Assembly: GCA_027356675.1 (NCBI GenBank)
Contig: DAHVXO010000207.1
Coordinates: forward strand, 1-5,052
From: Symbiobacteriaceae bacterium
GTDB taxonomy: Bacteria > Bacillota_E > Symbiobacteriia > Symbiobacteriales > Symbiobacteriaceae
Direction of reading: 5' to 3'
Length of the DNA: 5,052 nucleotides
Part shown: positions 1-4,949 of the stretch, one piece after another
Layout of the letters: each line of letters begins with the position of its first letter
How positions within the stretch are numbered: the first letter of the stretch is position 1
Notes under the pieces: generated by a model
Told to the model about the DNA's origin: nothing
Databases searched by the model: none
The model's input: only the letters and a program-made list of their open reading frames with translations
Translations under genes and position numbers: made by a program

Positions 1-70
1 CAAGGGCCCCCGTCCAAGCGGTGGCCTTTTCCTTGATCTCTTCGCCACGGGTCCGTAGATGCAAAACGTA
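1..70 (-). pseudogene. IS5-family transposase fragment, partial at left edge
   Basis: Read on the minus strand from 70 down to 2, the frame gives YVLHLRTRGEEIKEK followed by about eight less typical residues. The HLRTRGEE block resembles the HIRxRGEE block of IS5-family DDE transposases, which lies between the second catalytic Asp and the Glu of the RRWVVERTHSW motif. A stop codon lies just upstream in frame, inside the neighbouring inverted repeat, so this is not the start of a gene. The frame continues out of the window. This segment corresponds to what is missing from the larger transposase remnant at 477-1070, so it is probably from another copy or a displaced piece of the same element. 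The assignment rests on one short motif. Confidence 0.45.
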
Positions 71-75
71 ACTCA

Positions 76-93
76 GAGCTTATCCGAAAACCC
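76..93 (+). repeat. Left terminal inverted repeat of the IS remnant
   Basis: The plus-strand sequence GAGCTTATCCGAAAACCC matches the reverse complement of 1053-1070 at 16 of 18 positions. It lies on the 3' side of the transposase remnant, and about 5 bp outside it begins the separate transposase-like fragment at 1-70. Confidence 0.55.
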
Positions 94-120
94 GTTGGAC
101 CTCTAAGCCTTGGGCCTAGC

Positions 121-146
121 GTGGCCCCCGCCTGGGCGGGGGCCAT
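121..146. terminator. Strong GC hairpin, terminator-like, no U-tract
   Basis: GGCCCCCGCC and GGCGGGGGCC at 123-144 are complementary arms separated by only TG, giving about nine stable G-C pairs around a small loop. The stem is extended by a T-A pair at 122/145 and a possible G-T pair at 121/146. Neither side is followed by a run of T, so intrinsic termination is uncertain. It lies on the 3' side of the transposase remnant, where it could stop minus-strand readthrough, or it may simply be a structured IS end region. Confidence 0.4.
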
Positions 147-476
147 TGCGCACACGCTCCGCAGTCGATCCCGCACATGGAACTCCCTGGGTTCACCGCC
201 CTTCTCTGAGATTGACTTTGGAGCGGTACGGAAATCACAGGCGAATCACGTGGTCGAAGGGCTTGTTGGCCCCTGAGATTGCTGTTCTCGGCCTGAAACA
301 AGCGTTTTGGCCCGGATAAAGCGAAAAACGGTGGCGCTCGGACCTGAGCGGCCTCGATTTCCGGAGATTCGCCGCTCGTTTGCGCACGTGGCCAGAGACT
401 TACCTGGAAATCGGCGGCGAATTGCAGCGGGGCGGCGACTTGGTGTGATAATCCACCGGTGTCGCATGGCGGTCGG
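147..476. other. Gene-free stretch on the 3' side of the transposase remnant
   Basis: Several open frames cross this stretch on the minus strand, but none gives a recognisable protein, a convincing start or a domain motif. Their residues are dominated by Arg, Pro and Ser, as expected for chance frames in GC-rich DNA. It lies inside the inverted-repeat-bounded unit, so it is either decayed transposon sequence or DNA captured between the ends. I see no RNA gene or promoter in it. Confidence 0.5.
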
Positions 477-1070
477 CTAGATTCCGAAAGCCTCGGCAGA
501 GCGAAAACTGATCCAGGCACAGGCGAAGTGTAGCATTGCGGTATAGTTCTCCTGCTTCTTCTCCCATCGAACGAGAAGACGGCGGAAGCGGTTCATCCAT
601 GAGTTGTCAAGGCACAGGTGCTGCGGGTCTGCCGTACTGGGTTGCGGGCGCGCGATAGCGGTTGCGTTCAAGGTCGACTCCAGCATCTTCATGTCATGGC
701 GATTGGCGCCGTCCACAGCAAGTCCCAGTGGAACCCCCCGACCATCAGTCAGCACGCTTCGCTTCGTTCCGGACTTCCCGCGGTCAGTCGGATTGGGACC
801 CGTTCCTTTTCCCCCCAACGGCGCTTTGGTCATAGCGCCGTCCACCGCCTGCCAGGCCCATTCAATTCCTTTGGCCCCGTCATAGGCCTGAAGCCCAGCT
901 TCCCAAAGACGTTTGAACACGCCTTGCTGCTGCCAGTACTGGAAGCGATCATGCACGGTGCTTGCGGCTCCAAGGTCCTTGGGCAGGGCCTTCCACTGGA
1001 TTCCTGTTCGCAGGATGCGCGACGTATAGGCAGGTTCCTGCCGACGGTAGATGGGTTTTCGGGTAGGCTC
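477..1070 (-). pseudogene. IS5-family DDE transposase, N-terminally truncated with internal deletion
   Basis: The continuous minus-strand frame from the TAA at 1071-1073 to the TAG at 477-479 encodes 197 residues typical of the IS5 family. In order these are RTGIQWKALPKDLG, VHDRFQYWQQQGVF, the first catalytic Asp in AVDGAMTKAPLGGK, the PNPTDRGKSGTKRS and DGRGVPLGLAVDGANRHDMK blocks, and the second Asp in HLCLD. In the family, CLDKGYD is followed by some 50 residues, with an RGEE block and the catalytic Glu in RRWVVERTHSW, before SWMNRFRRLLVRWEKK. Here CLDN joins directly to SWMNRFRRLL at about 600-606, so the catalytic Glu is gone without a change of frame. The usual N-terminal helical part is also absent, and the only start codon is a GTG at 956 in the middle of the family alignment. 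The C-terminus (HFACAWISFRSAEAFGI) is complete. It would be catalytically dead if expressed. Confidence 0.9.
1053..1070 (-). repeat. Right terminal inverted repeat of the IS remnant
   Basis: On the minus strand this reads GAGCCTACCCGAAAACCC, pairing with 76-93 at 16 of 18 positions. It overlaps the first codons of the residual transposase frame and is immediately preceded by an in-frame TAA (1071-1073). It lies 37 bp downstream of the stop of the lipoprotein gene. Confidence 0.55.
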
Positions 1071-1107
1071 TTAATGTCCAGGAACAGGCCGCAGATGGCT
1101 ACAAATT

Positions 1108-1596
1108 TTATAGGTCGGTGGTCGGCGAAGGGGCGACCGTGATCTTACCAGCACGCACAGCTGCCCATCCTTCCAAACCAGAGGCCGTGCGTGCATGAAC
1201 CCAAATCTCATCTTCGCCGCCCGCCAGCACGGTTGACAGGCCCTGCACGCTCGCAGGCAGGTTGCCTTTGCGAGCCGTCGCCGTCATCGTGGTGCCGCCG
1301 GGGAGGCAAGCGAATATTATGGACTGCTTCGAGGGTTGCTCCCGCAGGTTCACGCAGTCATCCTTTGGCAGATTGACGATGAGGGTGCTGCCGTCGTTGA
1401 TGGGCGGCAGAGAATCCGCTGGGTAGCCGGACCCGGGGGTCAGTGGCGGTGTGCTGGTGCCAGGAGGCGCAGGCTCCTCAGATCGTCCGGGCGAGACTAC
1501 CGGCTGCTTGCCGAAACGGGGAAGCCACTTCGGGGCCGTGCACCCGGAGAGGAGTACAGCGAGCGCCAGGAACAACCATCCAAACCTACGCACCAT
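1108..1596 (-). CDS. Small lipoprotein with bacterial SH3-like domain
   Basis: The predicted product has 162 residues. The start chosen is the ATG at 1594-1596, because a GAGGAG Shine-Dalgarno lies 9 nt upstream and a signal peptide begins at once: Arg-Arg at 3-4, a hydrophobic run at 7-16 and a lipobox LSGC with Cys19. A Met 15 codons further upstream would bury the signal. Thr follows the Cys, so there is no Asp+2 inner-membrane retention signal, and outer-membrane anchoring is inferred. Residues 32-70 form a Pro/Ser/Gly linker. Residues about 70-155 look like a bacterial SH3 domain: CVNLREQPS at 81-89, a CLPGGT turn at 97-102 and WVHARTASGLEGWAA at 132-146. Such domains commonly bind peptidoglycan or help position envelope proteins, but the ligand here is unknown. 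The gene stands alone. Its stop lies 37 bp from the IS remnant, so transcripts probably run into it. Confidence 0.8.
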   Translation of the reverse strand: MVRRFGWLFLALAVLLSGCTAPKWLPRFGKQPVVSPGRSEEPAPPGTSTPPLTPGSGYPADSLPPINDGSTLIVNLPKDDCVNLREQPSKQSIIFACLPGGTTMTATARKGNLPASVQGLSTVLAGGEDEIWVHARTASGLEGWAAVRAGKITVAPSPTTDL

Positions 1597-1605
1597 GAAA
1601 ACGCA

Positions 1606-1611
1606 CTCCTC
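1606..1611 (-). promoter_or_regulatory. Ribosome binding site of the SH3 lipoprotein
   Basis: On the minus strand GAGGAG lies 9 nt before the ATG at 1594-1596. It fixes that codon, not the upstream in-frame ATG at 1641, as the start. A TATAAG hexamer at 1641-1646 could be a -10 box, but no matching -35 is visible. Confidence 0.7.
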
Positions 1612-2023
1612 GCTTGGTCGGACTGTCTTGCGTGTGGCCACTTATATGATGACGTGGGGGACAGCCATCGAGTTCGGCTTTCACCGGCCGACACGTCGGC
1701 GTGCCTCTCGTAAACGGCTACGAAATCCAGAGCTCGCGACCGTTCTTAACCGGAGGGGTGTGCCCGCGTCCTGAGTCACCTTGGACTGGCGGGAGGGTAG
1801 TACACGAGTGGTTGGGGGGAACTGAATGCCTTCGGCGGTATCGCCTGCTGTCAGCCGTCGCGCTGCCAGGGCTGTTGGGCGGGCGGTCCCCGATGATACA
1901 AGAGGGGCCGAACCCCGCTCTGCATGCGGTGTTCAGCCCCTTTCGCAAGGCCTTCAGTCCTAGTATTGTCACATCCGGCCGGAAAGGGGATCCTACGCGG
2001 GAAAGTCCTACGACAAGAGGCAG
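1612..2023. other. Intergenic region between the lipoprotein and Uma2 genes
   Basis: I find no convincing gene on either strand. Open frames here lack recognisable motifs and ribosome binding sites. The stretch includes a possible -10 (TATAAG, minus strand, 1641-1646) for the lipoprotein gene, a short inverted repeat GCCGAC-AC-GTCGGC at 1687-1700 that could be an operator or chance, and the long hairpin at 1904-1940 downstream of the Uma2 gene. Confidence 0.5.
1904..1940 (-). terminator. Long imperfect hairpin downstream of the Uma2 gene
   Basis: Arms of 5, 4 and 4 pairs (GGGGC/GCCCC, GAAC/GTTC, CCGC/GCGG) are separated by single mismatches and close on a 7-nt loop TCTGCAT. It begins about 80 bp beyond the stop of the minus-strand Uma2 gene. 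The minus-strand side is followed by TCTTGT, a poor U-tract, and the plus-strand side by TTTC, so it could act in either direction. It may be the terminator of the Uma2 transcript. A remnant of a palindromic mobile repeat is the alternative. Confidence 0.4.
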
Positions 2024-2575
2024 TTATGCCTGAAAGATCTTGTCGATCGAGATGTGCAAACCGGGTAGCAATGGAGATGATAGTGCCGACCCGCAGGTGA
2101 ACACGCGCCACGTCTCCAGTCCGCCGGGGGTCTCAACCAAGACCTCCACGCTCATGTCCGCAGGATCTACCACCCAGTACTCTCGGATACCATACCTTGC
2201 GTACAATTCTCGCTTGGCCACACGGTCCCGGCTGGCCGTCGTCGGGGACAGGATCTCTACGACAAGGTCAGGAGCGCCGAGCACTCCACCTGCCGGATCG
2301 ATTATGGCCTGCCGCTCCTTGACGACAAACAACAGGTCGGGCTGGACGACATTCTCCTGGGAAAGAATAACGTCTGTCGGAGCGGGCAGCACCTGGCCGA
2401 GAGACCCCGCCTCTACAAACGTCCCAACCATCAAGATCAGGCGCAATAGGATGCTCTGGTGACGGGTGTTGGGGGCCGGTGTCACAAGTAACTCCCCCTC
2501 AATCACCTCGTACCGCTTGTCCTCAGGCATGAGTCGATAATCCTCGAATGTGAACCGCGGCCCAGGTTGAGACAT
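2024..2575 (-). CDS. Uma2-family PD-(D/E)XK endonuclease-like protein
   Basis: The predicted product has 183 residues, normal for the Uma2 family (DUF820). The start is the ATG at 2573-2575: GGAGG lies 8 nt upstream, and the earlier in-frame ATG at 2635 would fall inside the -35 box. Family hallmarks appear in order: FTFEDYRLMPEDKRYEVIEG at 8-27, the PAPNTRHQ segment at 33-40, VVQPDLLFV with Asp80, PDLVVEILSP with Glu107, K121 followed by LYARYGIREYWVVDP, and PGLHISID near the end. Asp80, Glu107 and Lys121 are the expected nuclease-fold residues and all are present, so it looks intact. Uma2 proteins are predicted restriction-endonuclease-like nucleases found in many copies in cyanobacteria, Chloroflexi and other environmental bacteria. 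Their targets are mostly unknown. No partner gene such as a methylase or antitoxin adjoins it. Confidence 0.92.
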   Translation of the reverse strand: MSQPGPRFTFEDYRLMPEDKRYEVIEGELLVTPAPNTRHQSILLRLILMVGTFVEAGSLGQVLPAPTDVILSQENVVQPDLLFVVKERQAIIDPAGGVLGAPDLVVEILSPTTASRDRVAKRELYARYGIREYWVVDPADMSVEVLVETPGGLETWRVFTCGSALSSPLLPGLHISIDKIFQA

Positions 2576-2583
2576 TGGCGGTC

Positions 2584-2588
2584 CCTCC
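2584..2588 (-). promoter_or_regulatory. Ribosome binding site of the Uma2 gene
   Basis: GGAGG within a purine-rich stretch lies 8 nt upstream of the ATG at 2573-2575. With the promoter just upstream it implies a short leader of roughly 25 nt and fixes the 183-residue start. Confidence 0.7.
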
Positions 2589-2606
2589 CCCCAGGTGTCT
2601 GCCTTT

Positions 2607-2635
2607 AGTATAAGGAATGCGCTCCAAGCAGTCAA
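2607..2635 (-). promoter_or_regulatory. Sigma70-type promoter of the Uma2 gene
   Basis: On the minus strand TTGACT (2630-2635) and TATACT (2607-2612) each match the housekeeping consensus at five of six positions and are separated by exactly 17 bp. Transcription would start near 2600, about 25 nt before the Uma2 start codon. The distance to the ribosome binding site and gene supports a functional role. Confidence 0.75.
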
Positions 2636-2915
2636 AGGCCCCGGCGAGCTTGCTTGCGTGGTCGATGATCAGAGTCTGCCCAACGGTCCTCCCGTTACAG
2701 GAGCAACGACCGCGTCAGTTGCCGCCCTCGTCCGCACTCGGCCATGCGTCACGGACATCGTCCGGAATCTCCGTAGGAATGCGCTCTGCCCACTTTCGCG
2801 CGCCCGGCCAAAACGACGCACAGGTCGTCGTCTGCCCAACCAGGACCCCCCTTTGCCAAGGCCAACGCTTCAGCCACCGCACGACGAGCGTCACACACGC
2901 ACCGCCCTGATTGTC
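2636..2915. other. Gap between Uma2 promoter and esterase stop; degenerate direct repeats
   Basis: No gene can be supported. AGGAATGCGCTC occurs at 2613-2624 and 2775-2786, and GTCTGCCCAAC at 2674-2684 and 2830-2840. The offsets of 162 and 156 bp are similar and both are multiples of three, consistent with an old duplication. On the minus strand a 66-codon frame (2715-2915) directly follows the esterase stop codon in the same frame and ends ERIPTEIPDDVRDAWPSADE. It has only GTG starts, no clear ribosome binding site and no recognised domain. An imperfect hairpin (CGGTC/GACCG and CTCC/GGAG, 2684-2712) follows its stop. Confidence 0.4.
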
Positions 2916-3854
2916 CTACCCGTTCATGACAAACTGCAGCGCCTTCTGCAGGCTCTGGTCGAAGGCGGGCGGGAAGACATGCCCCATGTCCGGGTGGACC
3001 TCCAGTTCGCACGGGAGGCCGTGCTCGTGCATCATGGCGGCCACCGCCTTGCTCACTTCATGGCAACCCTTGTCCTTCCCGCCGATCACGATGTACCCGC
3101 GCATCCCTTGCGGCTGCCGCTCCGCCAGCACCTGGCGCAGCTCTTCCACATTGGGCAGATAGGGGCCCACGGCGACAAACCCCCGCGCCGCGATGGCGCC
3201 GCTCAAGGCCAGCCAGACCGCCAGCCCGCCACCCATGGAAAAACCGCCCACCACTGTACGTGTGGAATCAACGGGCGCCTGGGCGCAGACCTCGGCATGG
3301 TGCTGCCGCACCTCCCTGACGCTCCAATCACGGTCATTCCAGACATAGGCGTCAGGCCCGGAAACCTGGGAGGACTGGGGTAACAGGACATGCCACCCGT
3401 CGGAGCTGGCCGGACGCCAGTACTCGGCTGACGTTTGGGCGTTGCCGTTGTTGCCGTGGAGGGCCACCAGCAGGGGAGCGGGTTGCTGCCCGTCGGGTTC
3501 CAGTGTCAGGCGCATGGGTACCGCCTTGGCCTGTGCCTCATCACTGCGCTCCTGGCAGACGGACAGGAGGCGTTCGAACTCGGGCAGGCCCTGCAGGGGG
3601 GCCAGATCGGAATCCGAACGGAGCATGGACACGGGATACCAGAAGCCTGCCACCACGGCTTCACCGAGGAGCCGCAGGGCCTGGCCGATGTCGCCCACCC
3701 GGCTTGTCAGGCAGACCCGCCAGTAGTAGGTGTGCTTTGCCTCCGCCGGGAAATGGGGAGCCTCCCGGTTCACCAGATCCAGGGCCTCCTGGTAGTGGCC
3801 ATCCTCATACCACTCGAATACGTTTGCCCGTAACTCTGCAAATGACATACTCAT
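2916..3854 (-). CDS. Alpha/beta hydrolase (esterase) with N-terminal TPR-like domain
   Basis: The predicted product has 312 residues. The ATG at 3852-3854 is preceded by AGGAG 9 nt upstream (3864-3868). Residues 5-105 are helical and TPR-like: a YEDGHYQEALDLV unit, a second unit RVGDIGQALRLLGEAV, then SDSDLAPLQGLPEFERLL, a pattern common where TPR arrays end. Residues 112-312 form a phospholipase/carboxylesterase-type fold: oxyanion strand LVALHGNNGN (129-138), nucleophile elbow GFSMG with Ser206, Asp261 in IGGKD and His292 in DMGH. The triad is therefore complete. Such enzymes hydrolyse carboxyl esters, but the substrate cannot be read from sequence. No signal peptide is visible, so it is probably cytoplasmic. 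It is the downstream gene of a likely operon, 27 bp after the gene at 3882-4319. Confidence 0.88.
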   Translation of the reverse strand: MSMSFAELRANVFEWYEDGHYQEALDLVNREAPHFPAEAKHTYYWRVCLTSRVGDIGQALRLLGEAVVAGFWYPVSMLRSDSDLAPLQGLPEFERLLSVCQERSDEAQAKAVPMRLTLEPDGQQPAPLLVALHGNNGNAQTSAEYWRPASSDGWHVLLPQSSQVSGPDAYVWNDRDWSVREVRQHHAEVCAQAPVDSTRTVVGGFSMGGGLAVWLALSGAIAARGFVAVGPYLPNVEELRQVLAERQPQGMRGYIVIGGKDKGCHEVSKAVAAMMHEHGLPCELEVHPDMGHVFPPAFDQSLQKALQFVMNG

Positions 3855-3863
3855 AACTGGCAG

Positions 3864-3868
3864 CTCCT
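3864..3868 (-). promoter_or_regulatory. Ribosome binding site of the esterase gene
   Basis: AGGAG on the minus strand lies 9 nt before the ATG at 3852-3854, inside the 27-bp gap after the upstream gene. It favours this start over the Met two codons downstream. Confidence 0.65.
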
Positions 3869-3881
3869 GTCTTCTCTACAC

Positions 3882-4319
3882 TTACGACCGGACCGGGGTC
3901 ACTGGCGCGATCTGGTAGATCACCTGTGGCACACTCTGTATCTGCAGCGCAACGTAGCCGCTCTCTGGCGGAAGCGGACCGAAGCCTTGCCAGGGTGGCA
4001 CCGGGACGTGGTCCAGAGCCAGGCCAGACGCCCCGAAATGCTTCCCGGTCCGCAGGTCCAGGATCTCCATGCTGGCACCCCGCGGGAAGCCAATCAGGTC
4101 ACGTATTCCCAGGACCTGGTTGCGACGCCAGAAGGGAGTCAGCCCGAGTGCAGCGGTCGCGTCCTGGTAGCCAGCGGGCCGATAGCGGTACAGCCCATCG
4201 TTGCGATCAAGCACCAGTGCACAGCCGTCCCAGCCGGTCATGCGGCCCGTATCTCCGGGCGGCGAGAGCGTGAGCATGTCACCGCCAGGGCGGACCTGCA
4301 GGACCACTACACGCGCCAC
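3882..4319 (-). CDS. Hypothetical protein, possibly 5'-truncated
   Basis: I do not recognise this 145-residue product. The start given is the GTG at 4317-4319, with AGGA 5 nt upstream. The same frame stays open a further 34 codons, to a TGA at 4422-4424. That extension (RTGGWLPRDVLKSWQLDG and onward) looks protein-like but has no ATG, so the true start may be lost or further upstream before a mutation. Short strand-like, Trp/Gly/Asp-rich segments are visible: TGWDGCALVLDRNDGLYRYR at 28-47, IRDLIGFPRG at 72-81, MEILDLRTGKHFG at 84-96 and YVALQIQSVPQVIYQIAP at 122-139. They suggest a beta-rich, perhaps propeller-like or beta-sandwich, protein; this is inference from pattern only. No signal peptide or membrane segment is present in the portion seen. 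It ends 27 bp before the esterase gene, so the two are probably cotranscribed. Confidence 0.6.
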   Translation of the reverse strand: MARVVVLQVRPGGDMLTLSPPGDTGRMTGWDGCALVLDRNDGLYRYRPAGYQDATAALGLTPFWRRNQVLGIRDLIGFPRGASMEILDLRTGKHFGASGLALDHVPVPPWQGFGPLPPESGYVALQIQSVPQVIYQIAPVTPVRS

Positions 4320-4409
4320 AATATCCTGCGGCGGGACGCTTCGATCCGAAGGCCCATCCAGTTGCCAGGACTTCAGGACGTCACGGGGAAGCCATCCACC
4401 TGTCCTCTC

Positions 4410-4415
4410 ATTATA
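4410..4415 (-). promoter_or_regulatory. Possible -10 box upstream of the esterase operon
   Basis: A perfect TATAAT lies on the minus strand in an A/T-rich pocket of otherwise GC-rich DNA. The best -35 candidate is TTGTGG (4431-4436) at a short 15-bp spacing, with only three consensus matches. If used, transcription would start near 4403, which would favour the GTG start at 4319 for the first operon gene. The opposite strand reads TATACT at 4412-4417, so the pocket could also fire to the right. Confidence 0.35.
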
Positions 4416-4466
4416 CTTCTTTCAAAGACTCCACAATCGGCGAAATTGCCAAACGGACTGGCCGCA

Positions 4467-4949
4467 TCAGATGCCCGGTGGTTCCCTCACTCGCCTCGCG
4501 TCTGTAATGGTACTGGCCGCCACGCTGGCTGGCTGCACCCGGATGCGTGTTCGGCGGCGGTGCCAGCCAGGACGCCGGTCGTTCAGTGCCTGAGAGCTCC
4601 CCGGCAACTCGGTGCAGTACGTGGTGTGGTCGCCTCGAGGGGATCTCCTCAGGCCATTGCGGGTGAGCATCCGAACGGTCACGCGATCCCCCACACCCGC
4701 CGCGCTCAAGGTAAACCAGGGGGTGTACCTCGTGATGGGCGCATCGAGTTCGAGCGCCTTCACTGCGACCAATCGCATGGTCTGCAAGGCTGTCGAGAGC
4801 TAGATTACGGAGCCCATGCGAAACATCGTCCTTGGCGTCACGGGAATCCCGCCGTCCGCGACGCTGGTCACGCCGAATCCACTGGCATACATGACTTCGC
4901 GTTAATGGAGGACGGCGATTGCCAGACCGGGAATCCGTTGGATCTCCAT
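4467..4949 (-). pseudogene. Class C beta-lactamase-like serine hydrolase remnant with two in-frame stops
   Basis: One minus-strand frame from the ATG at 4947-4949 reads IQRIPGLAIAVLH, TAA (4902-4904), REVMYASGFGVTSVADG, IPVTPRTMFRMGSVI, TAG (4800-4802), then ALQTMRLVAVKALELDAP, ITRYTPWFTLSAAGVGDRVT and VRMLTRNGLRRSP. This follows the N-terminal part of the beta-lactamase family (PF00144): PGLAVAVV, GFG, D/PxTLFRIGSVTKSFTA, the GKLDLDAPVTRYLPWF segment, then ITVRHLLTHTSGL. The TAG falls where the SxxK active-site Lys should be, and HLLTHTSGL is damaged. Recognisable similarity ends near 4630; the rest of the frame to TGA at 4467-4469 looks random, so the YxN motif and C-terminal two-thirds of a roughly 350-residue enzyme are gone. 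It cannot be functional. Confidence 0.75.
4471..4593 (+). pseudogene. Possible lipoprotein signal-peptide remnant on the plus strand
   Basis: From the ATG at 4471-4473 the frame encodes MPGGSLTRLASVMVLAATL followed by AGC, a plausible lipoprotein signal: Arg at 8, a hydrophobic run at 9-19 and a lipobox LAGC with Cys22. The frame then turns Arg-rich and stops after 40 codons at 4591-4593. In the +1 frame the downstream DNA gives a Gly/Ser/Pro-rich stretch like a lipoprotein linker, so a frameshift near 4535 is possible. No good ribosome binding site precedes it, and the downstream DNA is antisense to the serine hydrolase remnant. It could be a chance frame; it is the only candidate plus-strand gene in the window. 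Confidence 0.25.

Larger units (their letters stand above)
76..1070 (-). mobile_element. Degenerate IS5-family insertion element bounded by inverted repeats
   Basis: An 18-bp inverted repeat pair (76-93 and 1053-1070, two mismatches) encloses 995 bp that contain a broken IS5-family transposase read on the minus strand. The length is compatible with IS5-family elements. The trinucleotides just outside are TCA on the left and TTA on the right. Both fit a TNA target pattern, as used by some IS5 subgroups, but they are not identical, so no intact target duplication can be claimed. The layout is odd. The right repeat sits only about 40 bp before the conserved RTGIQWKALP motif, which implies loss of the transposase N-terminus. 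About 380 bp without a gene lie between the transposase stop and the left repeat. The element cannot be autonomous as it stands. Its boundaries are inferred from the repeats alone. Confidence 0.55.

Noticed and set aside
116..520. Minus-strand 134-codon frame downstream of the transposase
   Set aside because: It starts inside the transposase tail in another frame and shows no domain, signal or codon pattern of a gene.
604..1142. Plus-strand open frames over the transposase
   Set aside because: They are mirror frames of the IS5 transposase, whose conserved blocks are all on the minus strand.
1687..1700. Short inverted repeat GCCGAC-AC-GTCGGC as an operator
   Set aside because: Six-base arms are common by chance in GC-rich DNA, and it lies about 90 bp from the nearest start codon with no clear promoter around it.
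2715..2915. Minus-strand 66-codon frame in the same frame after the esterase stop
   Set aside because: The hydrolase fold already ends before the TAG, the frame has only GTG starts without a ribosome binding site, and no homologous family could be named. It is described within the intergenic entry.
2595..3383. Plus-strand open frame of 262 codons
   Set aside because: Most of it is antisense to the esterase, whose catalytic motifs are unambiguous on the minus strand; no motif appears in the plus frame.
4612..4803. Plus-strand 63-codon frame that continues the lipoprotein-like frame after its stop
   Set aside because: It is exactly antisense to the ITRYTPWF part of the serine hydrolase remnant, which has the recognisable family motifs.
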